DNA of 34,742 nucleotides from Isosphaeraceae bacterium (GTDB lineage Bacteria > Planctomycetota > Planctomycetia > Isosphaerales > Isosphaeraceae), in contig JANXSY010000196.1 in assembly GCA_025356435.1 (NCBI GenBank), forward strand, positions 1-34,742, given 5' to 3'. A program made the translations under genes and the position numbers. The notes under the pieces were generated by a model. It searched no databases and was not told the DNA's origin. It saw only the letters and a list, made by a program, of their open reading frames with translations. Position 1 is the first letter of the stretch. Every line of letters begins with the position of its first letter. This document shows positions 15,872-23,969 of this stretch, piece by piece.

Positions 15872-15908
15872 ACCTCTTCATGTGGTGAAGAGGTTCGCAC
15901 TGCGAACC
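15872..15908. repeat. Two overlapping hairpins between SDR genes
   Basis: Hairpin 1: ACCTCTTCA (15872-15880) with TGAAGAGGT (15886-15894), loop TGTGG. Hairpin 2: GGTTCGCA (15892-15899) with TGCGAACC (15901-15908), one-base centre. They share GGT at 15892-15894, so as RNA they compete in part. No T-run follows, so neither is a classic terminator. Confidence 0.5.
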
Positions 15909-15978
15909 CTGAGAAGCCTCGCGCCTCGCTTCAACCTGGCTTGCCCCGGACTATTCCAGACAGTTGAGGATTCACCCT

Positions 15979-16941
15979 ATGCAGAGCTTCTGGTCGGATA
16001 AACGGGTCACTGTCACCGGCGGGGCCGGGTTCCTCGGGCAGCATCTCGTCAAGCGGCTCGAGACGTACGGGGCGAAAGTCTTCGTCCCCCGCCAGCGCGA
16101 CTACAACCTGACCTCGCTCGACGCCTGTCTCAAATGCTTGCTCGAACATCCGGCCGATGTCTTGTTCCACGCCGCTGCCTATTACGGCGGGATCGGGATC
16201 AACCAGACCCAGCCGGCGACTCTCTATTACAGCAATCTCGTCATGGGGGCCAACCTCATGGAGGCTGCCCGATTGGTGAAGTTGGAAAAGTTCGTCGCCA
16301 TCGGCACGGCTTGCAGCTATCCGGGATATCTCGAAGGTCATCTGAAAGAAGACGACCTCTGGGCTGGCCCTTGCCATGCCTCGGTCGTGAATTACGGCCT
16401 GACCAAGAAGATGATGGCTGTTCAGGCGCAAGCGTATAAGCGTCAGTATGGGCTCGACTCGATCCATCTGATCCTCACGAACCTCTACGGTCCCGGCGAT
16501 TCGTACAACCCCGAGCGGTCGCACGTCGTCGCCGCGCTCGTGCGGAAGTGGGTCGAGGCTGATCTCGCCAAGGCCCCGTCAATCGAAGTCTGGGGGACTG
16601 GCAAGCCGGTCCGCGAATTCATCTACGTCGAAGACTGCGCCGACGCGATCGTGCTCGCGGCCGAGTCGTATGACGACGCGGCCACGCCGCTCAACATCGG
16701 CACTGGGATCGGCACGTCGATCAAGGAATTGACCGAGACGATCAACGCGGTAAGCGGCTTCAAGGGCAAGCTTGTCTGGAACACCGACAAGCCCGACGGT
16801 GCCCCATTCAAGGTGCTCGACGTGACCCGGATGAAGTCGGCGCTCGGTGGCTGGACGGCCCCGACGTCGCTTCACGACGGCCTGGCCAAGACCATCGACT
16901 GGTACCGGGCCAACAAGGCCCAGGCGGATACGAAATGGTGA
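15979..16941 (+). CDS. GDP-L-fucose synthase-like NAD-dependent epimerase/reductase
   Basis: 320 residues. Extended SDR: VTVTGGAGFLGQHL (GxxGxxG at 14-20), VLFHAAAYYGGIGINQTQPA (~61-80), catalytic region IGTACSYPGYLEG (~108-120) and Y139-x-x-x-K143 (YGLTKK), then LTNLYGPGDSYNPERSHVVAALVRK (substrate side) and REFIYVEDCADAIVLA. The AAxxGGI.xN.t.pa.y...N and LyGPgDnfxxxxSHVxpALirk patterns are those of GDP-fucose synthase (Fcl/WcaG), which epimerises and reduces GDP-4-keto-6-deoxymannose. No GDP-mannose dehydratase is in the window, so another 4-keto sugar is possible. The start is ATG 15979 with GAGG at 15965-15968. The stop overlaps the glycosyltransferase start by 7 bases. Confidence 0.85.
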   Translation: MQSFWSDKRVTVTGGAGFLGQHLVKRLETYGAKVFVPRQRDYNLTSLDACLKCLLEHPADVLFHAAAYYGGIGINQTQPATLYYSNLVMGANLMEAARLVKLEKFVAIGTACSYPGYLEGHLKEDDLWAGPCHASVVNYGLTKKMMAVQAQAYKRQYGLDSIHLILTNLYGPGDSYNPERSHVVAALVRKWVEADLAKAPSIEVWGTGKPVREFIYVEDCADAIVLAAESYDDAATPLNIGTGIGTSIKELTETINAVSGFKGKLVWNTDKPDGAPFKVLDVTRMKSALGGWTAPTSLHDGLAKTIDWYRANKAQADTKW

Positions 16942-18362
16942 CGACCTGGCGGAGAATCTGGACCGGCCCGCACCAGGTGAAAACCCTGGAACCGGGCCGA
17001 GCCGCGTCGGCCGATGGATTGGCCTCGCAGGATTCCCCCAGTCCCTCAGATCGGCCCGCAGGACGCGGCTCGATCCGAGTTGACTCCGGGTCTTCAGTAC
17101 GCCCCCAACGGCTGCTGTTCATCAATCAATATTACTGGCCCGACCACGCCTCGACCGCTCAGCACCTCGCCGATCTGGCCGAGAGCCTCGCAAGTCGCGG
17201 CCACGACGTTCATGTCGTCTGCTCGCGGGGCGGCTATCGCGATGGGATGCCTCGCCCGCCGCGCCGGGAGTCGCACAACGGCGTATCGATCCACCGGGTC
17301 GACGCCACGTCGCTCGGCCGTCGCAGCACGCTCACGCGAATGATCGACTACCTGAGTTTCTATCTCCGCGCCTTCTCGCTCGGCCTCTTCCTCCCGCGGT
17401 TTGACGTGGTCGCCACGCTCACCACGCCGCCGATTATCGGACTTATCGGCACTCTGCTGCGACGCCTCAAGGGGTCGAGACATATCTACTGGAGCATGGA
17501 TCTTCATCCTGACGCCAGCCTGGCGCTCGGCCGGATGACGGCGGGAAACCCGGTCGTCAAGCTGCTGGCCTGGCTCAGTAACTTCGTCTATCGACAGGCC
17601 GACAAGGTCGTCGTCCTCGGGTCGTACATGTCCGACCGGATCGAGGCCAAGGGCGTCCGCCACGATCGCCTGGCGATGATCCCGGTCTGGAATCGCAGCG
17701 ACGAGATTTACCCGCTGCCGCGCCAGGGGCACCCGCTCCGCGTCGAGCTCGGGCTCGAAGACAAGTTTGTCGCGATGTATTCGGGCAACCTCGGCCTGGC
17801 GCATTCATTCGATGAGTTTCTTGGCGCGGCGAGGCGGATGAGGGATCGAGACGACGTCGTGTTCCTCTTCGTTGGAGACGGCCCCAGGCTCGTCGAAGTC
17901 AAGTCTGCGCAGGAATCTGAGGGGCTGACGAACATCCGCTTCCTCAAATACTTCCCGCGTGAGATGCTTCATGCGTCATTATCTCTGGCCGACGTGCATC
18001 TGATCTCGATGCGATCGGAGATGACGGGGATTGTCGTGCCGGGCAAGCTCTATGGGGCGATGGCCTCGGCTCGACCGACCGTGTTCGTCGGCCCTGCCCA
18101 CTGTGAGAGCGCTGACACGATCCGCCAGGCGAATTGCGGCCTGACGATCCGGCTCGGCGACGTGGACAGTCTCGTCGAGGCACTCGAACGCTATGCGGCC
18201 GACCCCGAAGCGGCCCGGATCGACGGCGAAAGGGGACGCGCCGCCTTCCTCGATCGGCACGAGCGCGACGGTTGCTGCGCAGAGTGGGCCGCACTTGTAG
18301 GCGATCTCGTCCGAGTTCCCGCCCCGCATCTGGTTAGACCGGCCATATCGGTCGCCCGTTGA
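16935..18362 (+). CDS. GT4-family glycosyltransferase (WbuB-like)
   Basis: 475 residues. The GT-B fold begins near residue 59: RLLFINQYYWPDHASTAQHL, then LAESLASRGHDVHVVCSRGGY, as in WbuB/WcaI-type enzymes of exopolysaccharide synthesis. The middle has TTPPIIGLIGTLLRRLKG (a membrane-facing hydrophobic part) and YWSMDLHPDAS; the C-terminal domain has MYSGNLGLAHSFDEFLGAA, VGDGPRLVEV and VVPGKLYGAMASARPTVF, with the nucleotide-sugar binding region. The first ~58 residues are Pro/Ser/Arg-rich and look disordered, which is unusual. ATG 16935 overlaps the previous stop (ATGGTGA). Internal GTG codons near residues 48-55 could be the true start. It would transfer a sugar in the cytoplasm at the membrane; donor and acceptor unknown. 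Confidence 0.85.
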   Translation: MVTTWRRIWTGPHQVKTLEPGRAASADGLASQDSPSPSDRPAGRGSIRVDSGSSVRPQRLLFINQYYWPDHASTAQHLADLAESLASRGHDVHVVCSRGGYRDGMPRPPRRESHNGVSIHRVDATSLGRRSTLTRMIDYLSFYLRAFSLGLFLPRFDVVATLTTPPIIGLIGTLLRRLKGSRHIYWSMDLHPDASLALGRMTAGNPVVKLLAWLSNFVYRQADKVVVLGSYMSDRIEAKGVRHDRLAMIPVWNRSDEIYPLPRQGHPLRVELGLEDKFVAMYSGNLGLAHSFDEFLGAARRMRDRDDVVFLFVGDGPRLVEVKSAQESEGLTNIRFLKYFPREMLHASLSLADVHLISMRSEMTGIVVPGKLYGAMASARPTVFVGPAHCESADTIRQANCGLTIRLGDVDSLVEALERYAADPEAARIDGERGRAAFLDRHERDGCCAEWAALVGDLVRVPAPHLVRPAISVAR

Positions 18363-18400
18363 TCCTCGAATCGAAGACACTCCCCCGGAGATTCCGATCG

Positions 18401-19369
18401 ATGACCCCGCTCGCCCGGATGATCGTCCTCGTTGGCTTGCTCGGAATGGCCGCGACCACGCGTGGCGACGGTCCCGTCCTGGGGAGCGTCGCCGAGATCC
18501 AGGCCAAGCATGACCGGGCCTTGATCGGAGACCTGGCCGTTTATCTCCGCAAGGCCCCCAAGCCGGACGACATTGACCAGGCGTATCTGACCTTCTTCAA
18601 CAAGGTGATCGAGCACGACTGGTTCCTCGAACACGAGTCGATCGCGAAGGTCTATCTCAAGGACAATCCCGAAGGCCCCGTGCGGCCCCTGGCCCAGATC
18701 GTCGCGACGATGGCCCGAGCACAGGCGGGGGCCTACAGCGAGGCGCTGGCGAACTTCAAGCTCCTGATGGAGTCTCTGAACGGCATCGACCAGCTCGAAT
18801 TCTCCGCCAACTTCGCCGACTCGCTCGCGGGCTCGGCCACCTCGGCGGGAGAGATCGACGTGGCGCGTGAGGTCTACGCGACCTTGCTGAAGAAATTCGG
18901 CGGTGACAACGCGAGCCTCAAGCAGAAGGTCGGCGACGACCTGGCCCGGCTCGACCGCGTGGGCAAGCCGGCCCCGACGCGTGAGGTGAAAGACATCGAC
19001 GGCAAGTCGTTCCGCTTCGAGTCGCTGAACGGGAAATATGTCCTCGTCGACTTCTGGGCCACCTGGTGCGCCCCGTGCCTCGCCGAACTGCCGAGGCTCC
19101 AGGCATTGCACGCGAAATATCGCGCCAAGGGGTTCGATATCGTGAGCATCAGCCTCGACGAGACCAAGGGGCCGGTCGTCGATTTCGTCAAGGTCCGGAA
19201 GCTGCCGTGGGTTCAGATCCACAACGCAACCTGTGTGGGAGACCTCGTGCAGGCGTTCGGCGTCTCGACGATCCCGGCGACGTTCCTTATCGACCCCAAG
19301 GGCACCATCGTTCGCCTCGACCTCCGTGGTCCGGCGCTCGATAAGGCCCTTGAGGCGCTGGTTAAGTGA
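18401..19369 (+). CDS. TlpA/ResA-like thioredoxin-fold protein, exported
   Basis: 322 residues. The N-terminus MTPLARMIVLVGLLGMAATT is a signal peptide. Residues about 30-185 form a helical, TPR-like part (AQAGAYSEALANFKLLME and ATLLKKFGGDNASLKQ), then an AhpC/TSA-redoxin domain: DIDGKSFRFESLNGKYVLVD, active site W222-C223-A-P-C226, and FGVSTIPATFLIDPKG with the cis-proline. It would act in the periplasm as a thiol-disulfide reductant, for example in cytochrome c maturation or oxidative repair. The start is ATG 18401 with GGAG 10 bases before it. It follows the glycosyltransferase by 38 bases. Helical domain plus TlpA domain is a common planctomycete arrangement. Confidence 0.88.
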   Translation: MTPLARMIVLVGLLGMAATTRGDGPVLGSVAEIQAKHDRALIGDLAVYLRKAPKPDDIDQAYLTFFNKVIEHDWFLEHESIAKVYLKDNPEGPVRPLAQIVATMARAQAGAYSEALANFKLLMESLNGIDQLEFSANFADSLAGSATSAGEIDVAREVYATLLKKFGGDNASLKQKVGDDLARLDRVGKPAPTREVKDIDGKSFRFESLNGKYVLVDFWATWCAPCLAELPRLQALHAKYRAKGFDIVSISLDETKGPVVDFVKVRKLPWVQIHNATCVGDLVQAFGVSTIPATFLIDPKGTIVRLDLRGPALDKALEALVK

Positions 19370-19378
19370 TCCGCAAAG

Positions 19379-19963
19379 TCACTTGACGTCGTCTTTGATA
19401 AGGTTGAAGAAGTCGTCGTCAGACGGTCCTTCGTCCTTTTTGGCCGGCGATTTTTTCACATGCTCCGGGAGCGCATCTTCGAAGTCGGCCTCGTCGACCG
19501 AGAGCCGTTCGATTTGGGCCGGCGGCTTCGTCTGGCGACGTCGGACAGGTTTGTCGTCGGTCTCGAGCCCGGCCATCTCCATCAGGGAGGTGCGTTTGCG
19601 GGTCTCAACGATCTCCTCGTCCATCATACCGTGGTTCTGGCCGATGCTCGCCGGGCCAGCGGGGTCGTATTCAAGGTGGAAGAGGTGCCCCGCGATCCCG
19701 ATCTCGACTTCGGGCATCACGCCGGTCGGGCTGTTGATCTTCGCCCCGTTCACGGTCGTTCCGTTGGAACTGCCGAGGTCTTTAACGTGCCAGATGCCGT
19801 TGACGAACTTGAATTCGCAATGCTTGCCTGAGATGTCCTCGAAGTCGAGGCAGACGTCGCATGTCGGCCGACGGCCGACGATCAGCGTGTCCTTCATGAA
19901 CGGAACGGGGTCGCCGCCGCCGAGCGGCCTGAGAGTGCCCAAGGTCTTCGAGTGAGGGGACAT
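19379..19963 (-). CDS. FHA-domain protein
   Basis: 194 residues. The forkhead-associated domain spans about residues 7-100: the phosphothreonine-binding motifs G30-R31 (IVGRRPTCDVCLDFEDISGKHCEF, with S45 and H48) and KDLGSSNGTTVNG (~61-73) are intact. The C-terminal half is charged and low in complexity (KTKPPAQIERLS, KKSPAKKDEGPSDDDFF) and looks disordered. It is probably a cytoplasmic reader of Ser/Thr kinase phosphorylation, a signalling system well developed in planctomycetes; no kinase is in this window. The start is ATG 19963 with GGAG 8 bases before it. Its stop is only 9 bases from that of the TlpA-like gene (tail-to-tail). Confidence 0.92.
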   Translation of the reverse strand: MSPHSKTLGTLRPLGGGDPVPFMKDTLIVGRRPTCDVCLDFEDISGKHCEFKFVNGIWHVKDLGSSNGTTVNGAKINSPTGVMPEVEIGIAGHLFHLEYDPAGPASIGQNHGMMDEEIVETRKRTSLMEMAGLETDDKPVRRRQTKPPAQIERLSVDEADFEDALPEHVKKSPAKKDEGPSDDDFFNLIKDDVK

Positions 19964-20157
19964 GCTCGATACTCCAAGACGTGAAATGGGGAGCGATCTC
20001 CGCGACAGGGGTTAAGATACTCGACCGGTGATCCCGGCCTCAAGGGCGTGCCGCGATCGCGACTGAGGCGGGTGGGACTGGCGGAGCGATGTCGGTTCGG
20101 ATAGGTTCGGAACAATCGTCCCAGTGCCAGTCCGAGCCGATTTCCGGAGCATCATCC

Positions 20158-20997
20158 ATGTCACGCGACCTCTCCTCCCAGTTGACCCGTCGCGAGGCCC
20201 TTGGATTGGGCGCGGCGAGCCTTGGCGCCCTCGTCCTCGGAGGTCGTCAAGCGGTTGCCAACGCGGCCGATCCCTATGGCCCATTCAAGATGGGTCTCCA
20301 GAGCTATTCGCTTCGCCACTACAAGCGGGATGAGGCCCTCGCCAAGACGAAAGAGCTTGGCGTGCATTACTGGGAGTCGTACTCGGCCCACACGCCGATC
20401 GACCTTGGGAAAGTCTCGGAGTCGAAGGACGCCGCGAAGGCCGCCGGGGTTTCGGTGATTGGTTTTGGGGTCTCGCAGTTCACGAAGGATACCGACGCCA
20501 ACCGCAAGATTTTCGAGTTCGGTCGCGCCCTGGGTGTCCAATACCTCTCGGCTGACCCCGAGCCCGACGCCTTCGATAGCCTCGACAAGCTCGTCGAAGA
20601 ATACGGCATCGCGATCGGAATCCACCCCCACGGGCCTGGCAGCCGCTGGGACAAGATCGACAAGGTCTGGGCCGCCGTGAAGGACCACCACGAGAAGATT
20701 GGCCTTTGCAATGACACCGGCCACCTGCTCCGCTCGAACGAAGACCCCGTCCGCGCCGTCGAAGTGTTCGGCAAGCGGACTTATGGCGTTCACCTCAAGG
20801 ACGTGAAGGACGCCAAGTCCTTCACGATCCTCGGCCAGGGTGATCTCAAGCTCGCCGAGTTGCTCAAGGCACTCGCCAAGCTCAACTATTCCTATTGCCT
20901 CGCCCTCGAATACGAAGAGAGCGAGAACGACCCGATCGCCGACATTCGCGCCTGCCTCGACGCCGCCGCGAAGGCGATCGCGACGATCTCGGCATAA
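20158..20997 (+). CDS. Tat-exported sugar phosphate isomerase/epimerase-like TIM-barrel protein
   Basis: 279 residues. The N-terminus has a twin-arginine signal, SQLTRREALGLGAASLGALV, so it is exported folded. The body is a xylose-isomerase-like (AP endonuclease 2 family) TIM barrel: FKMGLQSYSLRHYKRDEAL at the first strand, ELGVHYWESYS, SVIGFGVSQFT, IGIHPHGPGSRW (likely metal ligands H and E), IGLCNDTGHLLRS with the D/H pair typical of the metal site, YGVHLKDVKD and LALEYEESE at the last strand. This family isomerises or epimerises sugars and inositols; planctomycetes have many exported members thought to serve glycan breakdown. ATG 20158 has GGAG 8 bases before it. It is probably monocistronic. 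Confidence 0.88.
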   Translation: MSRDLSSQLTRREALGLGAASLGALVLGGRQAVANAADPYGPFKMGLQSYSLRHYKRDEALAKTKELGVHYWESYSAHTPIDLGKVSESKDAAKAAGVSVIGFGVSQFTKDTDANRKIFEFGRALGVQYLSADPEPDAFDSLDKLVEEYGIAIGIHPHGPGSRWDKIDKVWAAVKDHHEKIGLCNDTGHLLRSNEDPVRAVEVFGKRTYGVHLKDVKDAKSFTILGQGDLKLAELLKALAKLNYSYCLALEYEESENDPIADIRACLDAAAKAIATISA

Positions 20998-21006
20998 GAG
21001 AACAAG

Positions 21007-21083
21007 GAGAATTCGTCTACAGATATCGCGGATGAACCGAGATTTCAGGCTAATTCATCCGTGATCATCTGCGAATTATTCTC
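21007..21083. repeat. Imperfect palindromic intergenic element
   Basis: The left arm (21007-21036, GAGAATTCGTCTACAGAT followed by ATCGCGGATGAA) is nearly the reverse complement of the right arm (21054-21083, TTCATCCGTGATCATCTGCG followed by AATTATTCTC), with a 17-base centre. The core CGGATGAA/TTCATCCG matches exactly. The words 'CAGAT..CGCGGATGAA' recall the widely scattered 'cacagatgaacacggatgaa' intergenic repeat family known from planctomycetes and several other phyla; it is likely one degenerate copy. Confidence 0.6.
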
Positions 21084-21116
21084 TTGCTTTGATCCGAATA
21101 TGGAGATTTTGCCAAC

Positions 21117-21815
21117 GTGTTGCCCCGCGTTCTTGAACCCGAGGCGATGGACACGCCCGATGAGGCCCGCGACTACGACGCGATGAACCACACGGCAGTC
21201 AATGCCCGGTTTGTCGCCGACTTCCTCGCGGCCCACGGGCCGTGCCGGGGCGGCACAATCTTCGACGTAGGGACCGGGCCGGGACGCATCCCGATCGAAC
21301 TCTGCCGGGCCGACCCGGTCGCGGTCGTCCTTGGCGTCGACCTCGCCCCAAACATGCTCGACCTGGCGCGCCGGAACGTTACCCAGGCTGGCTTCGATGC
21401 GCGGATTGATCTCGATCTGGTCGACGCCAAGGCCTTGCCTTATGACGACGGCGGGTTCGAGGCAGTCCTCTCAAATACCATCGTTCATCACATTCCCGAG
21501 CCTGCCGCGGCGCTGACCGAGATGGCCCGCCTCGTGGCCCCCGGCGGGACGCTGATGGTCCGCGACCTGGTGCGCCCCGGCAGCGACGAAGAGTTGATGT
21601 CGCTGGTTGAGATGCACACGGTCGGAGAGCCCGAATCGGCCCGGGCCTTATTCACCGCGTCGCTTCATGCGGCGCTCACGGTCCGAGAGATGCAAACGAT
21701 GGTCTCCGCCCTCGGTCTCGTGCCCGACGATGTCACCATGACTTCGGACCGACACTGGACCTGGATCTGGAAGCGACCTCACGATGGTTCCAGCAATTTC
21801 AGAGTCTGCCCTTGA
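21117..21815 (+). CDS. Class I SAM-dependent methyltransferase
   Basis: 232 residues. The Rossmann-like methyltransferase motifs are all present: motif I IFDVGTGPGRIPIEL (~49-63), acidic end of strand 2 LGVDLAPNMLDLAR, motif II/III DLVDAKALPYDDGGFEAVLS, motif IV NTIVHHIPEPAAALTEMARL, post-IV APGGTLMVRDLVRP. This is the UbiE/MenG-like or Methyltransf_11 type; the substrate cannot be inferred. The start is GTG 21117, with GGAG about 11 bases upstream. The 3' end overlaps the alpha/beta hydrolase gene by 32 bases in a different frame, so the two are probably co-translated and may work on the same class of small, perhaps lipidic, molecule (inference). Confidence 0.85.
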   Translation: MLPRVLEPEAMDTPDEARDYDAMNHTAVNARFVADFLAAHGPCRGGTIFDVGTGPGRIPIELCRADPVAVVLGVDLAPNMLDLARRNVTQAGFDARIDLDLVDAKALPYDDGGFEAVLSNTIVHHIPEPAAALTEMARLVAPGGTLMVRDLVRPGSDEELMSLVEMHTVGEPESARALFTASLHAALTVREMQTMVSALGLVPDDVTMTSDRHWTWIWKRPHDGSSNFRVCP

Positions 21816-22644
21816 TCGGACGATCCCCACTGCGGGACGTGTCTCGCTCCACGCCAGGGCCTGGACGGTAGACAGGCCGCGAGGGGTCATCATCATCGCC
21901 CACGGACTGGGCGAGCATGGGGGCTCTTACGCCCATGTGGCCGAATCACTCCGCCGGTCGGCTCGGGTCAACGTTCTCGCGTTCGACTTCCGGGGGCATG
22001 GACGGAGTTCAGGCACGCGCGGCGTCGTCTTGCGCTACGACGACCTCTGTGAAGACCTCCGATCGGCGGTCGCCTTCGTCGCGATCGAGTGGCCCGGACT
22101 TCCCCGATTCGCGCTCGGCCACTCGAACGGCGGACAGGTCGTGCTCCGTGCCGTCCTCGATGGCGGCCTCGACGTTGAGGGGATCATTCTCAGCAACCCC
22201 GCGCTGCGGGTGGCGACGCCAATCCCTCGGTGGAAAATCGGGGTCGGCCGGCTGCTCCAGCGGTTCGCGCCGAATGTCACGATGGGGACGACGGTCGACC
22301 TGACGATGCTCACCAGCGACCCCGAGATGGTCGAGATGCGCCGAGTTGATGTCCTCAGACATAGCCGGATCAACGGCCCTCTCTTCTTCGGGATGGTCGA
22401 AGGGGGCCAACTGATCGAAAGTCGAGCCTCGGAGATCAAGGTCCCGGTCCTGCTGCTCCTCGGAGAACTCGACCCGATCATTGACCCCGAGTTTACGAGT
22501 CGAGTTTTCGACCGGCTCGGGTCGGACGATAAGACGCGGATCACCTATCCGGAGATGCTCCACGAACCGCTCAACGAACGCGACCGACAACTTCCCCTCG
22601 CCGCGATCAGCGAATGGCTGGAGGATCGGTTGCCGCGAGGTTAA
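21784..22644 (+). CDS. Alpha/beta hydrolase, monoacylglycerol lipase type
   Basis: 286 residues. Serine hydrolase of the 'Hydrolase_4' (lysophospholipase/monoglyceride lipase) type: oxyanion motif IIIAHGLGEHGGSYAHVAE (~36-54), LAFDFRGHGRSSGTRG (~65-80), nucleophile elbow G112-H-S114-N-G-G117 (Asn where Met is usual), acid D230 in LLLLGELDPIID, and His260 in EMLHEPLNE. The lid region is helical (~150-200). It is cytoplasmic, as no signal peptide is seen, and would cleave an ester such as a monoacylglycerol. The start is ATG 21784, inside the end of the methyltransferase gene, with GGAAG 10 bases before it. Confidence 0.87.
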   Translation: MVPAISESALDRTIPTAGRVSLHARAWTVDRPRGVIIIAHGLGEHGGSYAHVAESLRRSARVNVLAFDFRGHGRSSGTRGVVLRYDDLCEDLRSAVAFVAIEWPGLPRFALGHSNGGQVVLRAVLDGGLDVEGIILSNPALRVATPIPRWKIGVGRLLQRFAPNVTMGTTVDLTMLTSDPEMVEMRRVDVLRHSRINGPLFFGMVEGGQLIESRASEIKVPVLLLLGELDPIIDPEFTSRVFDRLGSDDKTRITYPEMLHEPLNERDRQLPLAAISEWLEDRLPRG

Positions 22645-22790
22645 TTTCCCTCAATGTCGCTGTCGATCGGATGCCTGATCCCTGCCTTCCTGACTGTCTT
22701 CTATGGAAGTGTTCGCTTGGGCGTTATACTCTTTAATGCAACCATGCGACCGCGATGGAAGTCTGGCCGAGTGTAGGACGAGGGAAAGGG

Positions 22791-23969
22791 ATGACCGCCT
22801 TATTGATAGCCTTTCGCTCCTCCCGATGGATCGTTCTGGGGCTGCTCTTTGTGGTCGCGGCGACAGTTCCGGTGTCGGGCGGCTACTCTGTGACAGACCT
22901 TGGCGTGTTGCCGGGGGGCACAGAGAGCGATGGCGCGGCGCTGAATGTGTTCGGGACAGTCGTCGGCCGGGCTGACGATGGCCTTCACTTCCGGGCGGTG
23001 ATGGGGTCGTCCGGGGGCCTGAGGAGCATCGGGACACTGCCGGGCGGTCAGAACAGCGAGGCCCTGGCGATCACCGATTCGGGTCGGGTGGCGGGAGCCA
23101 GCGAGGTGTCGGTGGCGACTGCTACGGGGCAGACGATCCAGACCCACGCCTTTGTGACGACCACCCAGGGGGCGATCCAGGACTACGGCACGTTTGCGGG
23201 GGACATTGGGAGCAAGGCCTACGGGGTCAACGAGGGCGGGACAATGGCCGGCGTGAGCCTCGGACTCAACGGGAGTTCGCGGGCAGTGACGGCAAGCTCC
23301 CCGAATTCGTTCGTCGATCTTGGCACGCTCGGTGGGCAGTTCGCAGGTGCGACGGCGATCAATAACAATCATGTGGTCACGGGGTGGGCGCAGTTGGCCT
23401 CGGGCATGAATCACGCCTTCGTGACCGGTTCCAACGGCCTCCAAGACCTCGGAGTCTTGCCCGGTTTCGGGTCGAGCGAGGGAAGGGCGATCAATCTGGC
23501 GGGGCAGATCGTCGGCTTTTCGGGATCACTCGGCTCTTCGGATGCGTTCCTGTATACGCCCGGAAGGCCGTCGTTGCTCGACCTCGGGGTCCTGCCGTTC
23601 GGGATCTCATCGGCCGCGTTCGCGCTCAACAACTTCGGGGCGATCGTTGGCCGGGTTGACTACAACTCAGGGCCTTCCCACGCCTTTGCCTATGACCCCG
23701 TCACCCAACGCATGATCGACGTCAACGGCCTGATCTCGTCGAGTCCCGGATTCCTCGTCACCTCCGCGACGGGGATCAATGACCATTACCAGATCGCCGG
23801 GACGGCTCTGTTCGGCTCGCAGGTTCATGCGGTGCTCCTTACGCCCAAGTCCGGCGAGAGGCCATTCGACCCCCCGACCGTTCCTGAGCCGGGTTCCTGG
23901 CTCTTGCTAGCCTGTGGCGGGGGAATTGTCGCGGCCTGGGTCAAGTGCTGCTCGCCTAGATCCGGATGA
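22791..23969 (+). CDS. HAF-repeat extracellular protein with PEP-CTERM sorting signal
   Basis: 392 residues. Signal peptide RSSRWIVLGLLFVVAATVPV; then about seven repeats of roughly 45 residues of the form 'DLGxLPGG..S.A.aiNn.G.vvG....G..HAF' (HAF repeats, a beta-propeller-like domain), e.g. LQDLGVLPGFGSSEGRAINL and LLDLGVLPFGISSAAFALNN. The C-terminus VPEPGSWLLLACGGGIVAAW followed by a short basic tail (VKCCSPRSG) is a PEP-CTERM signal for exosortase processing. No exosortase is in the window. The start is ATG 22791 after AGGGAAAGGG; ATG 22755 is in frame but adds a non-hydrophobic lead. Expression is probably tied to biofilm or surface matrix, as with most PEP-CTERM proteins; its ligand is unknown. 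The 3' end overlaps dprA by 14 bases, tail-to-tail. Confidence 0.85.
   Translation: MTALLIAFRSSRWIVLGLLFVVAATVPVSGGYSVTDLGVLPGGTESDGAALNVFGTVVGRADDGLHFRAVMGSSGGLRSIGTLPGGQNSEALAITDSGRVAGASEVSVATATGQTIQTHAFVTTTQGAIQDYGTFAGDIGSKAYGVNEGGTMAGVSLGLNGSSRAVTASSPNSFVDLGTLGGQFAGATAINNNHVVTGWAQLASGMNHAFVTGSNGLQDLGVLPGFGSSEGRAINLAGQIVGFSGSLGSSDAFLYTPGRPSLLDLGVLPFGISSAAFALNNFGAIVGRVDYNSGPSHAFAYDPVTQRMIDVNGLISSSPGFLVTSATGINDHYQIAGTALFGSQVHAVLLTPKSGERPFDPPTVPEPGSWLLLACGGGIVAAWVKCCSPRSG

Noticed and set aside
22725..22730. TATACT as a -10 box of the HAF/PEP-CTERM gene
   Set aside because: No acceptable -35 at 16-18 bases upstream; kept only as a weak hint.
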